NCBI GenBank assembly: GCA_003526065.1
Contig: DQBD01000186.1
Location: 950-6,582, forward strand
Origin: Gammaproteobacteria bacterium
GTDB taxonomy: Bacteria; Pseudomonadota; Gammaproteobacteria; Immundisolibacterales; Immundisolibacteraceae
Direction of reading: 5' to 3'
Length of the DNA stretch: 5,633 nt
A program made the translations under genes and the position numbers. Shown piece after piece: positions 1-5,633 of this stretch (position 1 is its first letter; each line of letters starts with the position of its first letter). The notes beneath the pieces were generated by a model that was not told the origin of the DNA, made no database searches, and was given only the letters and a program-made list of their open reading frames with translations.

Positions 1-914
1 ACGTCGCCCACGTGGGCGACCTGATGCTGGACCGCTACGTGAACGGCGAGGTGTCGCGCATCTCGCCCGAGGCGCCGGTACCGGTGGTGGCGGTCAGCAG
101 CAGTGAGGAGCGCCTCGGCGGGGCCGCGAACGTGGCGCGCAACGTGGTGGCGCTCGGTGGCCGAGCGCGTCTGCTGGCTGTCGCGGGGCGTGATGAGGCC
201 GGCGACCGGCTGGCGGACCTGCTGGCAGAGACCGCCATCGAGGCGCAGCTGCTGCGGGATGCACAGCAGCCAACCACGCTGAAGCTGCGCGTGCTCTCGC
301 GCAGCCAGCAGCTGATACGGCTCGATTTCGAGGCCCGACCGGCCGTTGCCACATTGACGCAGCTGCAGCAGGCGTTCCATGAGGCGCTGGACTGGGCGCA
401 GGCAGTGGTGCTGTCGGACTACGGCAAGGGCACGTTGTCACAGGCCGAAGGGCTCATCGGAGCAGCGCGCGCGCGCGGCCTGATGGTGGTGGTGGACCCC
501 AAGGGGCACGACTACCATCGTTACCGTGGCGCCAGCCTGCTGACCCCCAACCGCGCCGAGTTCACCACCGTGGCCGGGCCCTGGTACAGCGAGGACGAAC
601 TGCACGGCAAGGCGGCCGACTGGCTGGCCCGGCTGGCGGTTGACCGCCTGCTGGTGACGCGCAGCGAGCAGGGGATGACGCTGTTTCGTGCCGGCCGGCC
701 GGCGCTGCACGACCCGGCGCGCGCACGCGAGGTGTTCGACGTCTCGGGCGCCGGCGATACCGTGGTGGCAGCGCTGGCGCTGGCGCTGGCGGCGGGTCTC
801 GAGGATCCGGCGGCGGTGCATCTGGCCAACCTGGCGGCCGGTGTCGTGGTCGGAAAGCTCGGCACCGCCACGGCCACGGTCGAGGAACTGGCGCACGAAC
901 TCGAGCGCGACTGA
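1..914 (+). CDS. rfaE1: D-glycero-beta-D-manno-heptose-7-phosphate kinase, monofunctional (5' end outside window)
   Basis: This PfkB/ribokinase-family sugar kinase phosphorylates heptose 7-phosphate at C1, giving the 1,7-bisphosphate in cytoplasmic ADP-heptose synthesis for the LPS inner core. The reading frame is open from base 3. The GTG at 12 is an internal valine in [12 protein letters not shown], which matches the first beta strand of E. coli HldE (about residue 16), so roughly a dozen N-terminal residues are missing from the window. Visible family motifs are [12 protein letters not shown], the GGAAN sugar/phosphate motif (117-131), [21 protein letters not shown] (495-506), [15 protein letters not shown] and the anion-hole motif SGAGDT with the catalytic Asp at 756-758. 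The protein stops right after [15 protein letters not shown], where bifunctional HldE would continue into its adenylyltransferase domain. This is therefore the split HldA/RfaE1 form, and an rfaE2/hldC gene should lie elsewhere. Identity is near certain. Confidence 0.96.
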   Translation, partial: VAHVGDLMLDRYVNGEVSRISPEAPVPVVAVSSSEERLGGAANVARNVVALGGRARLLAVAGRDEAGDRLADLLAETAIEAQLLRDAQQPTTLKLRVLSRSQQLIRLDFEARPAVATLTQLQQAFHEALDWAQAVVLSDYGKGTLSQAEGLIGAARARGLMVVVDPKGHDYHRYRGASLLTPNRAEFTTVAGPWYSEDELHGKAADWLARLAVDRLLVTRSEQGMTLFRAGRPALHDPARAREVFDVSGAGDTVVAALALALAAGLEDPAAVHLANLAAGVVVGKLGTATATVEELAHELERD

Positions 915-920
915 CACCCA

Positions 921-941
921 GCCGGCCGCACGGCGGCCGGC
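921..941. repeat. Perfect GC-rich inverted repeat (9-bp stem, 3-base loop) between kinase and epimerase genes
   Basis: GCCGGCCGC at 921-929 pairs exactly with GCGGCCGGC at 933-941 around an ACG loop. It begins 7 bases after the kinase stop codon. All nine pairs are G-C, so the RNA hairpin would be very stable. No T-run follows (the next bases are CATGACCCGAT), so it is not a canonical intrinsic terminator. It could be an attenuating hairpin, a 3'-end stabiliser of the kinase message or a REP-like element. The sequence shows the structure only; the role is inference. Confidence 0.6.
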
Positions 942-954
942 CATGACCCGATAC

Positions 955-959
955 GGGAG
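955..959 (+). promoter_or_regulatory. Shine-Dalgarno site of hldD
   Basis: GGGAG lies 7 bases before the ATG at 967. It supports that start, at which the protein begins exactly at the family N-terminus ([10 protein letters not shown]), rather than an upstream in-frame ATG inside the kinase gene. Confidence 0.7.
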
Positions 960-966
960 TAGCGAG

Positions 967-1962
967 ATGTACGTTGTAACCGGCGGTGCCGGTTTTGTCG
1001 GCAGCAACCTGGTGCGGGCGCTCAACGCCCGCGGTGTGACCGACATCCTGGTGGTGGACAACCTGGAAAGCAATTCGGCCAAGTTCCTGAACCTGGTCGA
1101 CTGCGCCATTGCCGATTACCTGGACAAGCGCGACTTCCTGCGTTTGCTGGCCGCCACCGACGGCCTGCCGACGTTGGCCGCCGTGCTGCACCAGGGTGCC
1201 TGTTCCGACACCATGGAACTGGACGGGCGCTACATGATGGACAACAACTACGCCTACTCGAAGGCGGTGCTCGACCATTGCCAGACCCACCAGGTGCCCC
1301 TGCTGTATGCCTCTTCGGCGGCCGTTTACGGGGCCAGCGAGGTGTTCGCGGAGACAGCCGCCAACGAGCGGCCGCTGAACGTCTACGGCTACTCGAAGCT
1401 GCTGTTCGACACCTACCTGCGCCGGCGCCTGCACGCACTGCGCGCGCCGGTGGCGGGCTTTCGCTACTTCAACGTCTACGGTCCCGGCGAGGCGCACAAG
1501 GGGCGCATGGCGTCGGTGGCGCGGCAGTTCTTCCTGCAGTACCGGGAACATGGCCGTGTACAGCTGTTCCGTGGCAGCGGTGGCTATGCCGATGGCGAGC
1601 AGCGGCGCGATTTCGTGTCGGTGCACGATGTCTCGCGCGTGGTGCTGCACTTTCTGGACAAGGCCGGCCCAAGCGGGGTGTTCAACCTTGGCAGCGGTGC
1701 GGCGGCCAGTTTCAACCGCGTGGCGGTGGCGGTCATCAACACCTGTCGCGAGGCCGCCGGCGAGCCGGCGCTGTCGCTGCCCGAGCTGGTCGCCGCCGGT
1801 TCGGTGCACTACATCGATTTCCCGCCGGGGTTGGCCGCGCGCTATCAAAGCTATACCGAGGCGGACCTGGATGCGCTGCGTCAGGCCGGTTACGAGGAGG
1901 CCTTCATGCCGGTGGAGGAGGGGGTCGCCGCCTACGTGCGTGAACTGCTGGCGCACGGCTGA
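967..1962 (+). CDS. hldD: ADP-L-glycero-D-manno-heptose 6-epimerase
   Basis: This enzyme converts ADP-D-glycero-D-manno-heptose to the L-glycero form, the last step in making the heptose donor for the LPS inner core. It is an extended short-chain dehydrogenase/reductase of 331 residues. The NADP-binding Rossmann motif [10 protein letters not shown] is at residues 5-14. The family block [20 protein letters not shown] is at 75-94. The active-site residues fall at the same numbers as in E. coli HldD: Ser116 in YASSAA, Tyr140 and Lys144 in YGYSK, and Lys178 in [29 protein letters not shown] and FNLGSG follow. It is about 20 residues longer than the E. coli enzyme, with the extra length mostly at residues 255-280 before HYIDFP; from memory this longer form is common in Neisseria and many beta- and gammaproteobacteria. 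It follows the heptose kinase of the same pathway after 52 bases. Confidence 0.98.
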   Translation: MYVVTGGAGFVGSNLVRALNARGVTDILVVDNLESNSAKFLNLVDCAIADYLDKRDFLRLLAATDGLPTLAAVLHQGACSDTMELDGRYMMDNNYAYSKAVLDHCQTHQVPLLYASSAAVYGASEVFAETAANERPLNVYGYSKLLFDTYLRRRLHALRAPVAGFRYFNVYGPGEAHKGRMASVARQFFLQYREHGRVQLFRGSGGYADGEQRRDFVSVHDVSRVVLHFLDKAGPSGVFNLGSGAAASFNRVAVAVINTCREAAGEPALSLPELVAAGSVHYIDFPPGLAARYQSYTEADLDALRQAGYEEAFMPVEEGVAAYVRELLAHG

Positions 1963-1973
1963 GCACGGCAGGC

Positions 1974-3332
1974 ATGCACCTCACCTTCCTGGGCGCTGCG
2001 GGTACGGTCACCGGCTCGAAGTACCTGCTCGAAGCCGGTGGGCGGCGGCTGCTGATCGACTGCGGCCTGTTCCAGGGCTACAAGCAGTTGCGCCTGCAGA
2101 ACTGGGCGCCGTTGCCGGTGGACCCGGCCGGCATCGACGCCGTCCTGCTGACGCACGCCCACATCGACCACAGCGGCTACCTGCCGCTGTTGGTTAAGAA
2201 CGGCTTCGGCGGGCGTGCCTGGTGCACGGCGGCCACCGCGGCGCTGTGCGAGATCCTGCTGCCGGACAGCGGCTACCTGCAGGAGCAGGATGCCGAGTAC
2301 GCCAACCGCAAGGGCTTCTCCAAACACCGCCCGGCGCTGCCGCTGTACGACAAGCAGGACGCCATCGATGCGCTGCAAGCGCTCGAGCCGGTCGCGTTCG
2401 ACCGTCCGTTCACGCCGTGTGAGGGTGTGCGGGCGCGCTTTCGGCCAGCCGGCCACATCCTCGGCGCGGCCAGCCTGGAACTGGAGGTCGAGGGCCGGCG
2501 GCTGCTGTTCAGCGGCGACCTTGGCCGTCGCGACGATCCCATCATGCAGGACCCGTCGCCGCCGTCGCCGCCGGTCGACTACCTGGTCGTCGAGTCCACC
2601 TATGGCAACCGTTCCCACCCGGACAGCGATCCGGCGCAGGAGCTGGCGGAGGTCATCAACCGCACCGCGGCGCGCGGTGGCATGGTGCTGATTCCGGCCT
2701 TTGCCGTCGGCCGGACCCAGGAGCTGCTGTACTACATTCATCAGCTCAAGCAGCAACGGGCCATTGTCGACCTGCCGGTGTTCCTGGACAGCCCGATGGC
2801 CATCAATGTCAGCGAGTTGCTGGCGCGTTTCGCCGCCGAGCACCGCCTGAGCGCGGCCCAGGCACGTGCCGTGTGCGACACCGCCACGTACGTGCGCGCG
2901 CGCGAGGAATCAATGGCGCTGAACGCCCGCACGCATCCGATGATCATCATCTCGGCCAGTGGCATGGCCACCGGTGGACGGGTGCTGCATCACCTCAAGG
3001 CGCGTGCCGGCAACCCGCACAACACCATCCTGTTCGTCGGTTACCAGGCGGGCGGCACGCGCGGCGCCGCGTTGCTGGACGGGGCGCGGGAGACGAAGAT
3101 CCACGGGGGCTACGTGAACGTTGCGGCCGAGGTGGCGAGCATCGAGAACCTGTCCGCGCATGCGGACTGGCGCGGCATCCTGGCCTGGCTGGCGGATCTG
3201 CCGGCGCCACGGCGCACGTTCGTGTCGCATGGTGAGCCGGCTGCCTCCGACGCGCTGCGCCTGCGCCTGCGCGAGCGCCTGGGATGGACGGCCGAGGTGC
3301 CGACGCACGGCCAACGGGTGGAGCTGACATGA
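1974..3332 (+). CDS. Beta-CASP metallo-beta-lactamase-fold RNA-processing exo/endonuclease (CPSF73/Ysh1-like)
   Basis: A predicted zinc-dependent RNA hydrolase of 452 residues with a complete active site. The MBL part carries HAHIDH at residues 61-66 (His61, His63, Asp65, His66), His161 in PAGHILGAAS and Asp182 in FSGDLGR. The beta-CASP motifs follow: A is Glu207 in VVESTYGNR, B is His396 in LSAHAD, and C is His419 in VSHGE. Histidine at motif C is typical of RNA-acting rather than DNA-acting members. PAFAVGRTQELLYYI (241-255), FLDSPMAI and IIISASGMATGGRVLHHL are further family blocks. There is no KH or other added RNA-binding domain and no signal peptide. The start fits the family N-terminus (MHLTFLGAAGTVTGS). 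GGCAGG lies only one base upstream, so the ribosome site is poor; read-through from hldD, whose stop is 11 bases away, may help. The substrate is unknown. Confidence 0.93.
   Translation: MHLTFLGAAGTVTGSKYLLEAGGRRLLIDCGLFQGYKQLRLQNWAPLPVDPAGIDAVLLTHAHIDHSGYLPLLVKNGFGGRAWCTAATAALCEILLPDSGYLQEQDAEYANRKGFSKHRPALPLYDKQDAIDALQALEPVAFDRPFTPCEGVRARFRPAGHILGAASLELEVEGRRLLFSGDLGRRDDPIMQDPSPPSPPVDYLVVESTYGNRSHPDSDPAQELAEVINRTAARGGMVLIPAFAVGRTQELLYYIHQLKQQRAIVDLPVFLDSPMAINVSELLARFAAEHRLSAAQARAVCDTATYVRAREESMALNARTHPMIIISASGMATGGRVLHHLKARAGNPHNTILFVGYQAGGTRGAALLDGARETKIHGGYVNVAAEVASIENLSAHADWRGILAWLADLPAPRRTFVSHGEPAASDALRLRLRERLGWTAEVPTHGQRVELT
3320..3323 (+). promoter_or_regulatory. Shine-Dalgarno site for the unknown gene at 3329, inside the upstream gene
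   Basis: GGAG lies 5 bases before the ATG at 3329. With the ATGA stop/start overlap it picks 3329 over an in-frame ATG at 3284, which lies inside the nuclease gene. Confidence 0.6.
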
Positions 3333-3913
3333 CGAACAACAGCGGCATTCCTGCCTGGGCGCCCGACCAACCGGTGTCCGGCTGGCTGCGCCTGACCGCG
3401 CGCGGCGTGTGGCTGATCCGCGACGCGCCGGTGGAGCACCCGGCATTGCGGGCGCACCTGAACCGCCATTACTTTCGCGACGCCGAGGGACGTTACTGCG
3501 TGCAGAACGGCGCGCAGGTGGTGTTCGTGCGGCTGGACTATACGCCCTACGTAATCCATCTGGCGGCAGATGGCGACCTGGTGGCCCATACCGGACAGCC
3601 GGTCGGCGAGGTGCGGGCGGCCTGCCTGGACGAGCAGGGCACGCTCACCCTGCTGACGACACTGGGCGCCGGCCGGGTCGACGAAACGGCGCTCGATCAA
3701 CTGGCCGAGCGGGTGCGGGACGCCGACGGGCAGCTGGTCGACGACGTCGCGCTCACTGCCCTGATGCAGGGCGGCGAGGCGGCGCCGGTGTTGTTCCTGC
3801 ATCTGCCCGGTGGCCGCGTGCCGCTGGAGTATTGCCCGAGCGAGGCGCTGCCGGCGCGCGCCGGTTTCGTGCGTGATCCCGGCCAGGCATACGCTGACAA
3901 GGACCGTTCCTGA
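3329..3913 (+). CDS. Conserved-looking protein of unknown function, 194 residues
   Basis: I cannot name this protein. Its ATG overlaps the TGA of the nuclease gene (ATGA, 3329-3332), and its own stop lies 3 bases before lolC. Both suggest translational coupling and a genuine gene. There is no signal peptide, transmembrane segment or cysteine-pair metal site, so it is probably cytoplasmic. Residues 18-80 look like a small beta-rich domain: GWLRLTARGVWLIRDAPVEH, then LRAHLNRHYFRDAEGRYCV, then VVFVRLDYTPYVIHL. This order (a W-containing strand, a short helix, a D-x-E-G-x-Y turn, then a V-x-x-D-x-x-P-x-V strand) faintly recalls DUF1285-type proteins, but I would not assign it on that. A second half (95-170) has strands AACLDEQGTLTLLTTLG and APVLFLHLPGGRVPLEYCP around a helix rich in Asp and Glu. 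The C-terminus (181-194) is polar and likely disordered. Confidence 0.85.
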   Translation: MTNNSGIPAWAPDQPVSGWLRLTARGVWLIRDAPVEHPALRAHLNRHYFRDAEGRYCVQNGAQVVFVRLDYTPYVIHLAADGDLVAHTGQPVGEVRAACLDEQGTLTLLTTLGAGRVDETALDQLAERVRDADGQLVDDVALTALMQGGEAAPVLFLHLPGGRVPLEYCPSEALPARAGFVRDPGQAYADKDRS

Positions 3914-3916
3914 ATC

Positions 3917-5161
3917 ATGTTCAAGCCTTACGAAGTCTTCATTGGCTTGCGCTACACGCGCGCCAAGCGCCGCAACCACTTCATTTCGTTCATCAGCCTG
4001 GTGTCGATGGCCGGCATCGCGCTGGGCGTGATGGCGCTGATCACCGTGATTTCGGTGATGAACGGTTTCGAGCAGGAACTGCGCTCGCGCATCCTGGGCA
4101 TGGTGGCGCACGTCACGGTCAGCGGAGACGGCGGCGCCCTGCGCGACTGGCCGGCCGTGCAGCAGGCAGTGGCGGGCGAGCCCGAGGTACTGGCCAGCGC
4201 GCCGTATGTCGAAACCGAGGCCATGATCTCGTTCGCCGGCAATGCCCGTGGCGTTCTGGTGCGTGGCATCGACCCGGCACAGGAACCGCAGGTGGCCGAG
4301 CTGACCCTGAACACCACCGGCACCACCCTGGGCGCGCTGGCCCCCGGTGAGTTCGGCATCATCCTGGGGGCCGACCTGGGCCGCGCCCTGGGCGCGCGGG
4401 CCGGGGACAAGGTGACGGTGCTCATCCCGGAGGCCAGTGCCACGCCGGCCGGCGTGCTGCCGCGCATGAAGCGCTTCACCGTGCTGGGTTACTTCTCGGC
4501 CGGCATGTATGAATACGACAGCGCCCTGGCGCTGGTGGCGCTTGGCGATGCCCAGCGCCTGATACGCCTGGGGGATGCGGTCAGTGGCGTGCGCCTGCGC
4601 CTGGATGACCTGATGCGCGCGCCGCTGGTGGCGCAGCGCCTGGCGCAGGACCTGCCGTATCTGGGGGTCAGTGACTGGACCCGCCAGCACGTCAATTTCT
4701 TTCGCGCCGTGCGTACCGAGAAGACGGTGATGTTCATCATCCTGTCGCTGATCGTCGGGGTGGCGGCGTTCAACATCATCTCCACGCTGGTCATGATGGT
4801 GGCCGACAAGCGGGCCGACATTGCCATCCTGCGCACCATGGGCGCGACGCCGGCCAGCGTGATGGGGGTGTTCGTGGTGCAGGGCGCGGTGATCGGCGTG
4901 GTCGGCACGCTGCTGGGGGTGATCGGCGGCGTGGCGCTGTCGCTCAACGTCGAGACCCTGGTGCCCTGGCTCGAACGCACGCTGCACGTGAGCCTGTGGC
5001 CGAGCGACGTCTATTACATCTCGAGCCTGCCGTCGCAACTGAACTCGCGCGACGTTGCCAATATCACCGGGCTCGCCCTGTCGCTGTCGCTGCTGGCCAC
5101 GCTGTACCCGGCCTGGCGCGCGGCACGCACCGATCCGGCCGAGGCCCTGCGTTATGAATGA
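3917..5161 (+). CDS. lolC: Lipoprotein-releasing ABC transporter permease LolC (LolC/LolE/LolF family)
   Basis: This inner-membrane permease extracts outer-membrane lipoproteins and hands them to periplasmic LolA. It has 414 residues, the usual family length, in the MacB-like layout. TM1 is at about 26-48 (ISLVSMAGIALGVMALITVI), followed by the signature SVMNGFEQELRSRILGM. A periplasmic domain covers about 50-265. TM2 is at about 271-293, TM3 at 315-342 and TM4 at 382-400. The protein ends in LSTLYP-like LLATLYPAWRAARTDPAEALRYE-type family sequence (residues 392-414). Residues 171-184 (PEASATPAGVLPRM) correspond to the proline-flanked Hook by which E. coli LolC binds LolA, and TPxGxxP is kept, so LolC is favoured over LolE. 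A single-permease LolF is possible because lolE is not visible. The start at 3917 gives the family N-terminus MFKPYEVFIGLRYTR. AAGGA at 3899-3903 is rather far from it (13 bases), so coupling to the gene ending at 3913 is likely. Confidence 0.95.
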   Translation: MFKPYEVFIGLRYTRAKRRNHFISFISLVSMAGIALGVMALITVISVMNGFEQELRSRILGMVAHVTVSGDGGALRDWPAVQQAVAGEPEVLASAPYVETEAMISFAGNARGVLVRGIDPAQEPQVAELTLNTTGTTLGALAPGEFGIILGADLGRALGARAGDKVTVLIPEASATPAGVLPRMKRFTVLGYFSAGMYEYDSALALVALGDAQRLIRLGDAVSGVRLRLDDLMRAPLVAQRLAQDLPYLGVSDWTRQHVNFFRAVRTEKTVMFIILSLIVGVAAFNIISTLVMMVADKRADIAILRTMGATPASVMGVFVVQGAVIGVVGTLLGVIGGVALSLNVETLVPWLERTLHVSLWPSDVYYISSLPSQLNSRDVANITGLALSLSLLATLYPAWRAARTDPAEALRYE

Positions 5162-5633
5162 CACCGTTCCGGTGCTGCAGGCCCGTGGCCTGGGCAAGAC
5201 CTACGCCGACGCCGGCAGCGCCCTGACCGTGCTGCACGACGTCGACCTGACCGTGCGGGCCGGCGAGAGCGTGGCCATCACGGGCGCGTCCGGCGCCGGC
5301 AAGAGCACCCTGCTCCGGCTCATCGCGCTGATCGAGCGCCCGACCAGCGGCCAGGTGATCGTGGACGGGCAGAACCTGGCTCGCGTCTCGCGGCGCCGGA
5401 TTCCGGCGTACCGGCGGCAGATCGGCATGGTTTTCCAGGATCACAAGCTGCTGTACGACCGGCCGGTCTTCGACAACGTCGCCCTGCCCCTGGTCATCGC
5501 CGGTATCGGCCACCGCGAAGCGGCGCGCAAGGTCCGTGCCGCGCTCGACCAGGTCGGCCTGCTGCACAAGGAGCGGCAGCGGCCGGAGACGCTGTCGTCC
5601 GGCGAGCAGCAGCGCGTCGGCATCGCGCGGGCG
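5154..5633 (+). CDS. lolD: ABC transporter ATPase at the lolD position, LolD-like N-terminus but FtsE-like body (3' end outside window)
   Basis: The ATG at 5154 overlaps the end of lolC by 8 bases, with GAGG (5141-5144) 9 bases upstream; 160 codons are present. By position it should be LolD, which powers LolC. Residues 1-45 agree with this: VLQARGLGKTY, then VLHDVDLTVRAGESVAI. The Walker A lysine is at residue 50, close to E. coli LolD (48) and unlike E. coli FtsE (41), as I recall them. From Walker A (GASGAGKST, 44-52) on, the sequence reads as FtsE: LLRLIALIERPTSGQV (53-68), RRRIPAYRRQIGMVFQDH with Q-loop Gln95, RPVFDNVALPLVIAG (103-117) and LSSGEQQRVGIARA (147-160). LolD would have LGFxYQFHHLLPxFxALENVAMPL and LSGGERQRVAIARA. 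Walker B, D-loop and H-loop lie beyond the window. It is certain to be an ABC ATPase; LolD versus FtsE cannot be settled here. Confidence 0.9.
   Translation, partial: MNDTVPVLQARGLGKTYADAGSALTVLHDVDLTVRAGESVAITGASGAGKSTLLRLIALIERPTSGQVIVDGQNLARVSRRRIPAYRRQIGMVFQDHKLLYDRPVFDNVALPLVIAGIGHREAARKVRAALDQVGLLHKERQRPETLSSGEQQRVGIARA

Noticed and set aside
465..477. Alternating GCGCGCGCGCGCG run, possible Z-DNA or slippage site
   Set aside because: It encodes Ala-Arg-Ala-Arg in the kinase frame and is expected in DNA this GC-rich; the frame is intact.
767..794. Short tandem CTGGCG repeats
   Set aside because: They encode an Ala-Leu helix in the kinase, a common low-complexity pattern in GC-rich genes, with no sign of instability.
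688..966. In-frame upstream extension of hldD to an ATG at 688
   Set aside because: The extension overlaps the kinase gene and is Arg/Trp-rich shadow sequence. The ATG at 967 has a good ribosome site and gives the family N-terminus.
900..966. A frameshifted bifunctional hldE
   Set aside because: The downstream sequence moves straight into hldD, and no nucleotidyltransferase motif appears in any frame, so the stop is a natural gene end.
562..1956. A 464-codon open frame on the - strand
   Set aside because: It lies entirely antisense to the kinase and hldD, has shadow-like composition and no recognisable motif.
1932..2843. A 303-codon open frame on the - strand
   Set aside because: It is antisense to the beta-CASP nuclease and rich in Arg, Gln and Val, without family motifs.
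3284..3328. In-frame upstream start at 3284 for the unknown gene
   Set aside because: It lies within the nuclease coding region. The ATG at 3329 has GGAG at the right distance and the classic ATGA overlap.
3917..5161. The permease as FtsX, given the FtsE-like ATPase next to it
   Set aside because: The 414-residue length, SVMNGFEQEL signature, Hook and C-terminal TLYPAWRAARTDPAEALRYE are LolC/E features. FtsX is shorter and lacks them.
3110..5197. A 695-codon open frame on the - strand
   Set aside because: It lies opposite the nuclease end, the unknown gene and lolC, all of which have strong support. Its composition (runs of His, Gln, Arg, Ala, Gly) is what antisense reading of GC-rich codons gives, and I see no domain in it.
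1..5633. tRNA/rRNA genes, CRISPR arrays, insertion sequences, intrinsic terminators with T-runs, or sigma-70 promoters
   Set aside because: I looked for them by eye on both strands and found none that could be supported. Nearly all the sequence is coding.

Overview
This is a GC-rich stretch (about two thirds G+C by eye) in which every gene lies on the + strand and only one gap exceeds 20 bases. It looks like a chromosomal envelope-biogenesis cluster from a Gram-negative proteobacterium. LPS heptose genes and a Lol lipoprotein-export gene imply an outer membrane. The long (331-residue) HldD, the separate heptose kinase and the protein resemblances point to Gammaproteobacteria, or less likely Betaproteobacteria. 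This placement is inference from remembered families, not a search.

Layout: (1) 1-914, the 3' part of a heptose-7-phosphate kinase (rfaE1/hldA type), with its start outside the window. (2) A 52-base gap holding a perfect 9-bp GC-rich hairpin. (3) 967-1962, hldD, the ADP-heptose 6-epimerase. (4) 1974-3332, a beta-CASP metallo-beta-lactamase-fold protein of the CPSF73/RNA-nuclease type with all metal ligands present. (5) 3329-3913, a 194-residue protein I cannot name, overlapping gene 4 by ATGA. (6) 3917-5161, lolC, the lipoprotein-releasing permease. (7) 5154-5633, the first 160 codons of an ABC ATPase that overlaps lolC by 8 bases and runs off the window end.

Genes 3 to 7 are separated by 11, -4, 3 and -8 bases, so they are probably co-transcribed and partly translationally coupled. 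Heptose kinase and epimerase act in the same ADP-heptose pathway for the LPS inner core. LolC plus its ATPase extract lipoproteins from the inner membrane and pass them to LolA. The RNase-like protein and the unknown protein sit between these two envelope modules.

The most notable observation is in the last gene. Its start, spacing and first ~45 residues look like LolD, as expected after lolC. From the Walker A motif onward the protein reads as the cell-division ATPase FtsE. This is either a natural LolD/FtsE mosaic or an assembly join between lolD and ftsE at their shared Walker A sequence. I saw no RNA genes, CRISPR, insertion sequences or convincing promoter. Apart from the lolD/ftsE mosaic and the unnamed gene, the window is ordinary housekeeping DNA.
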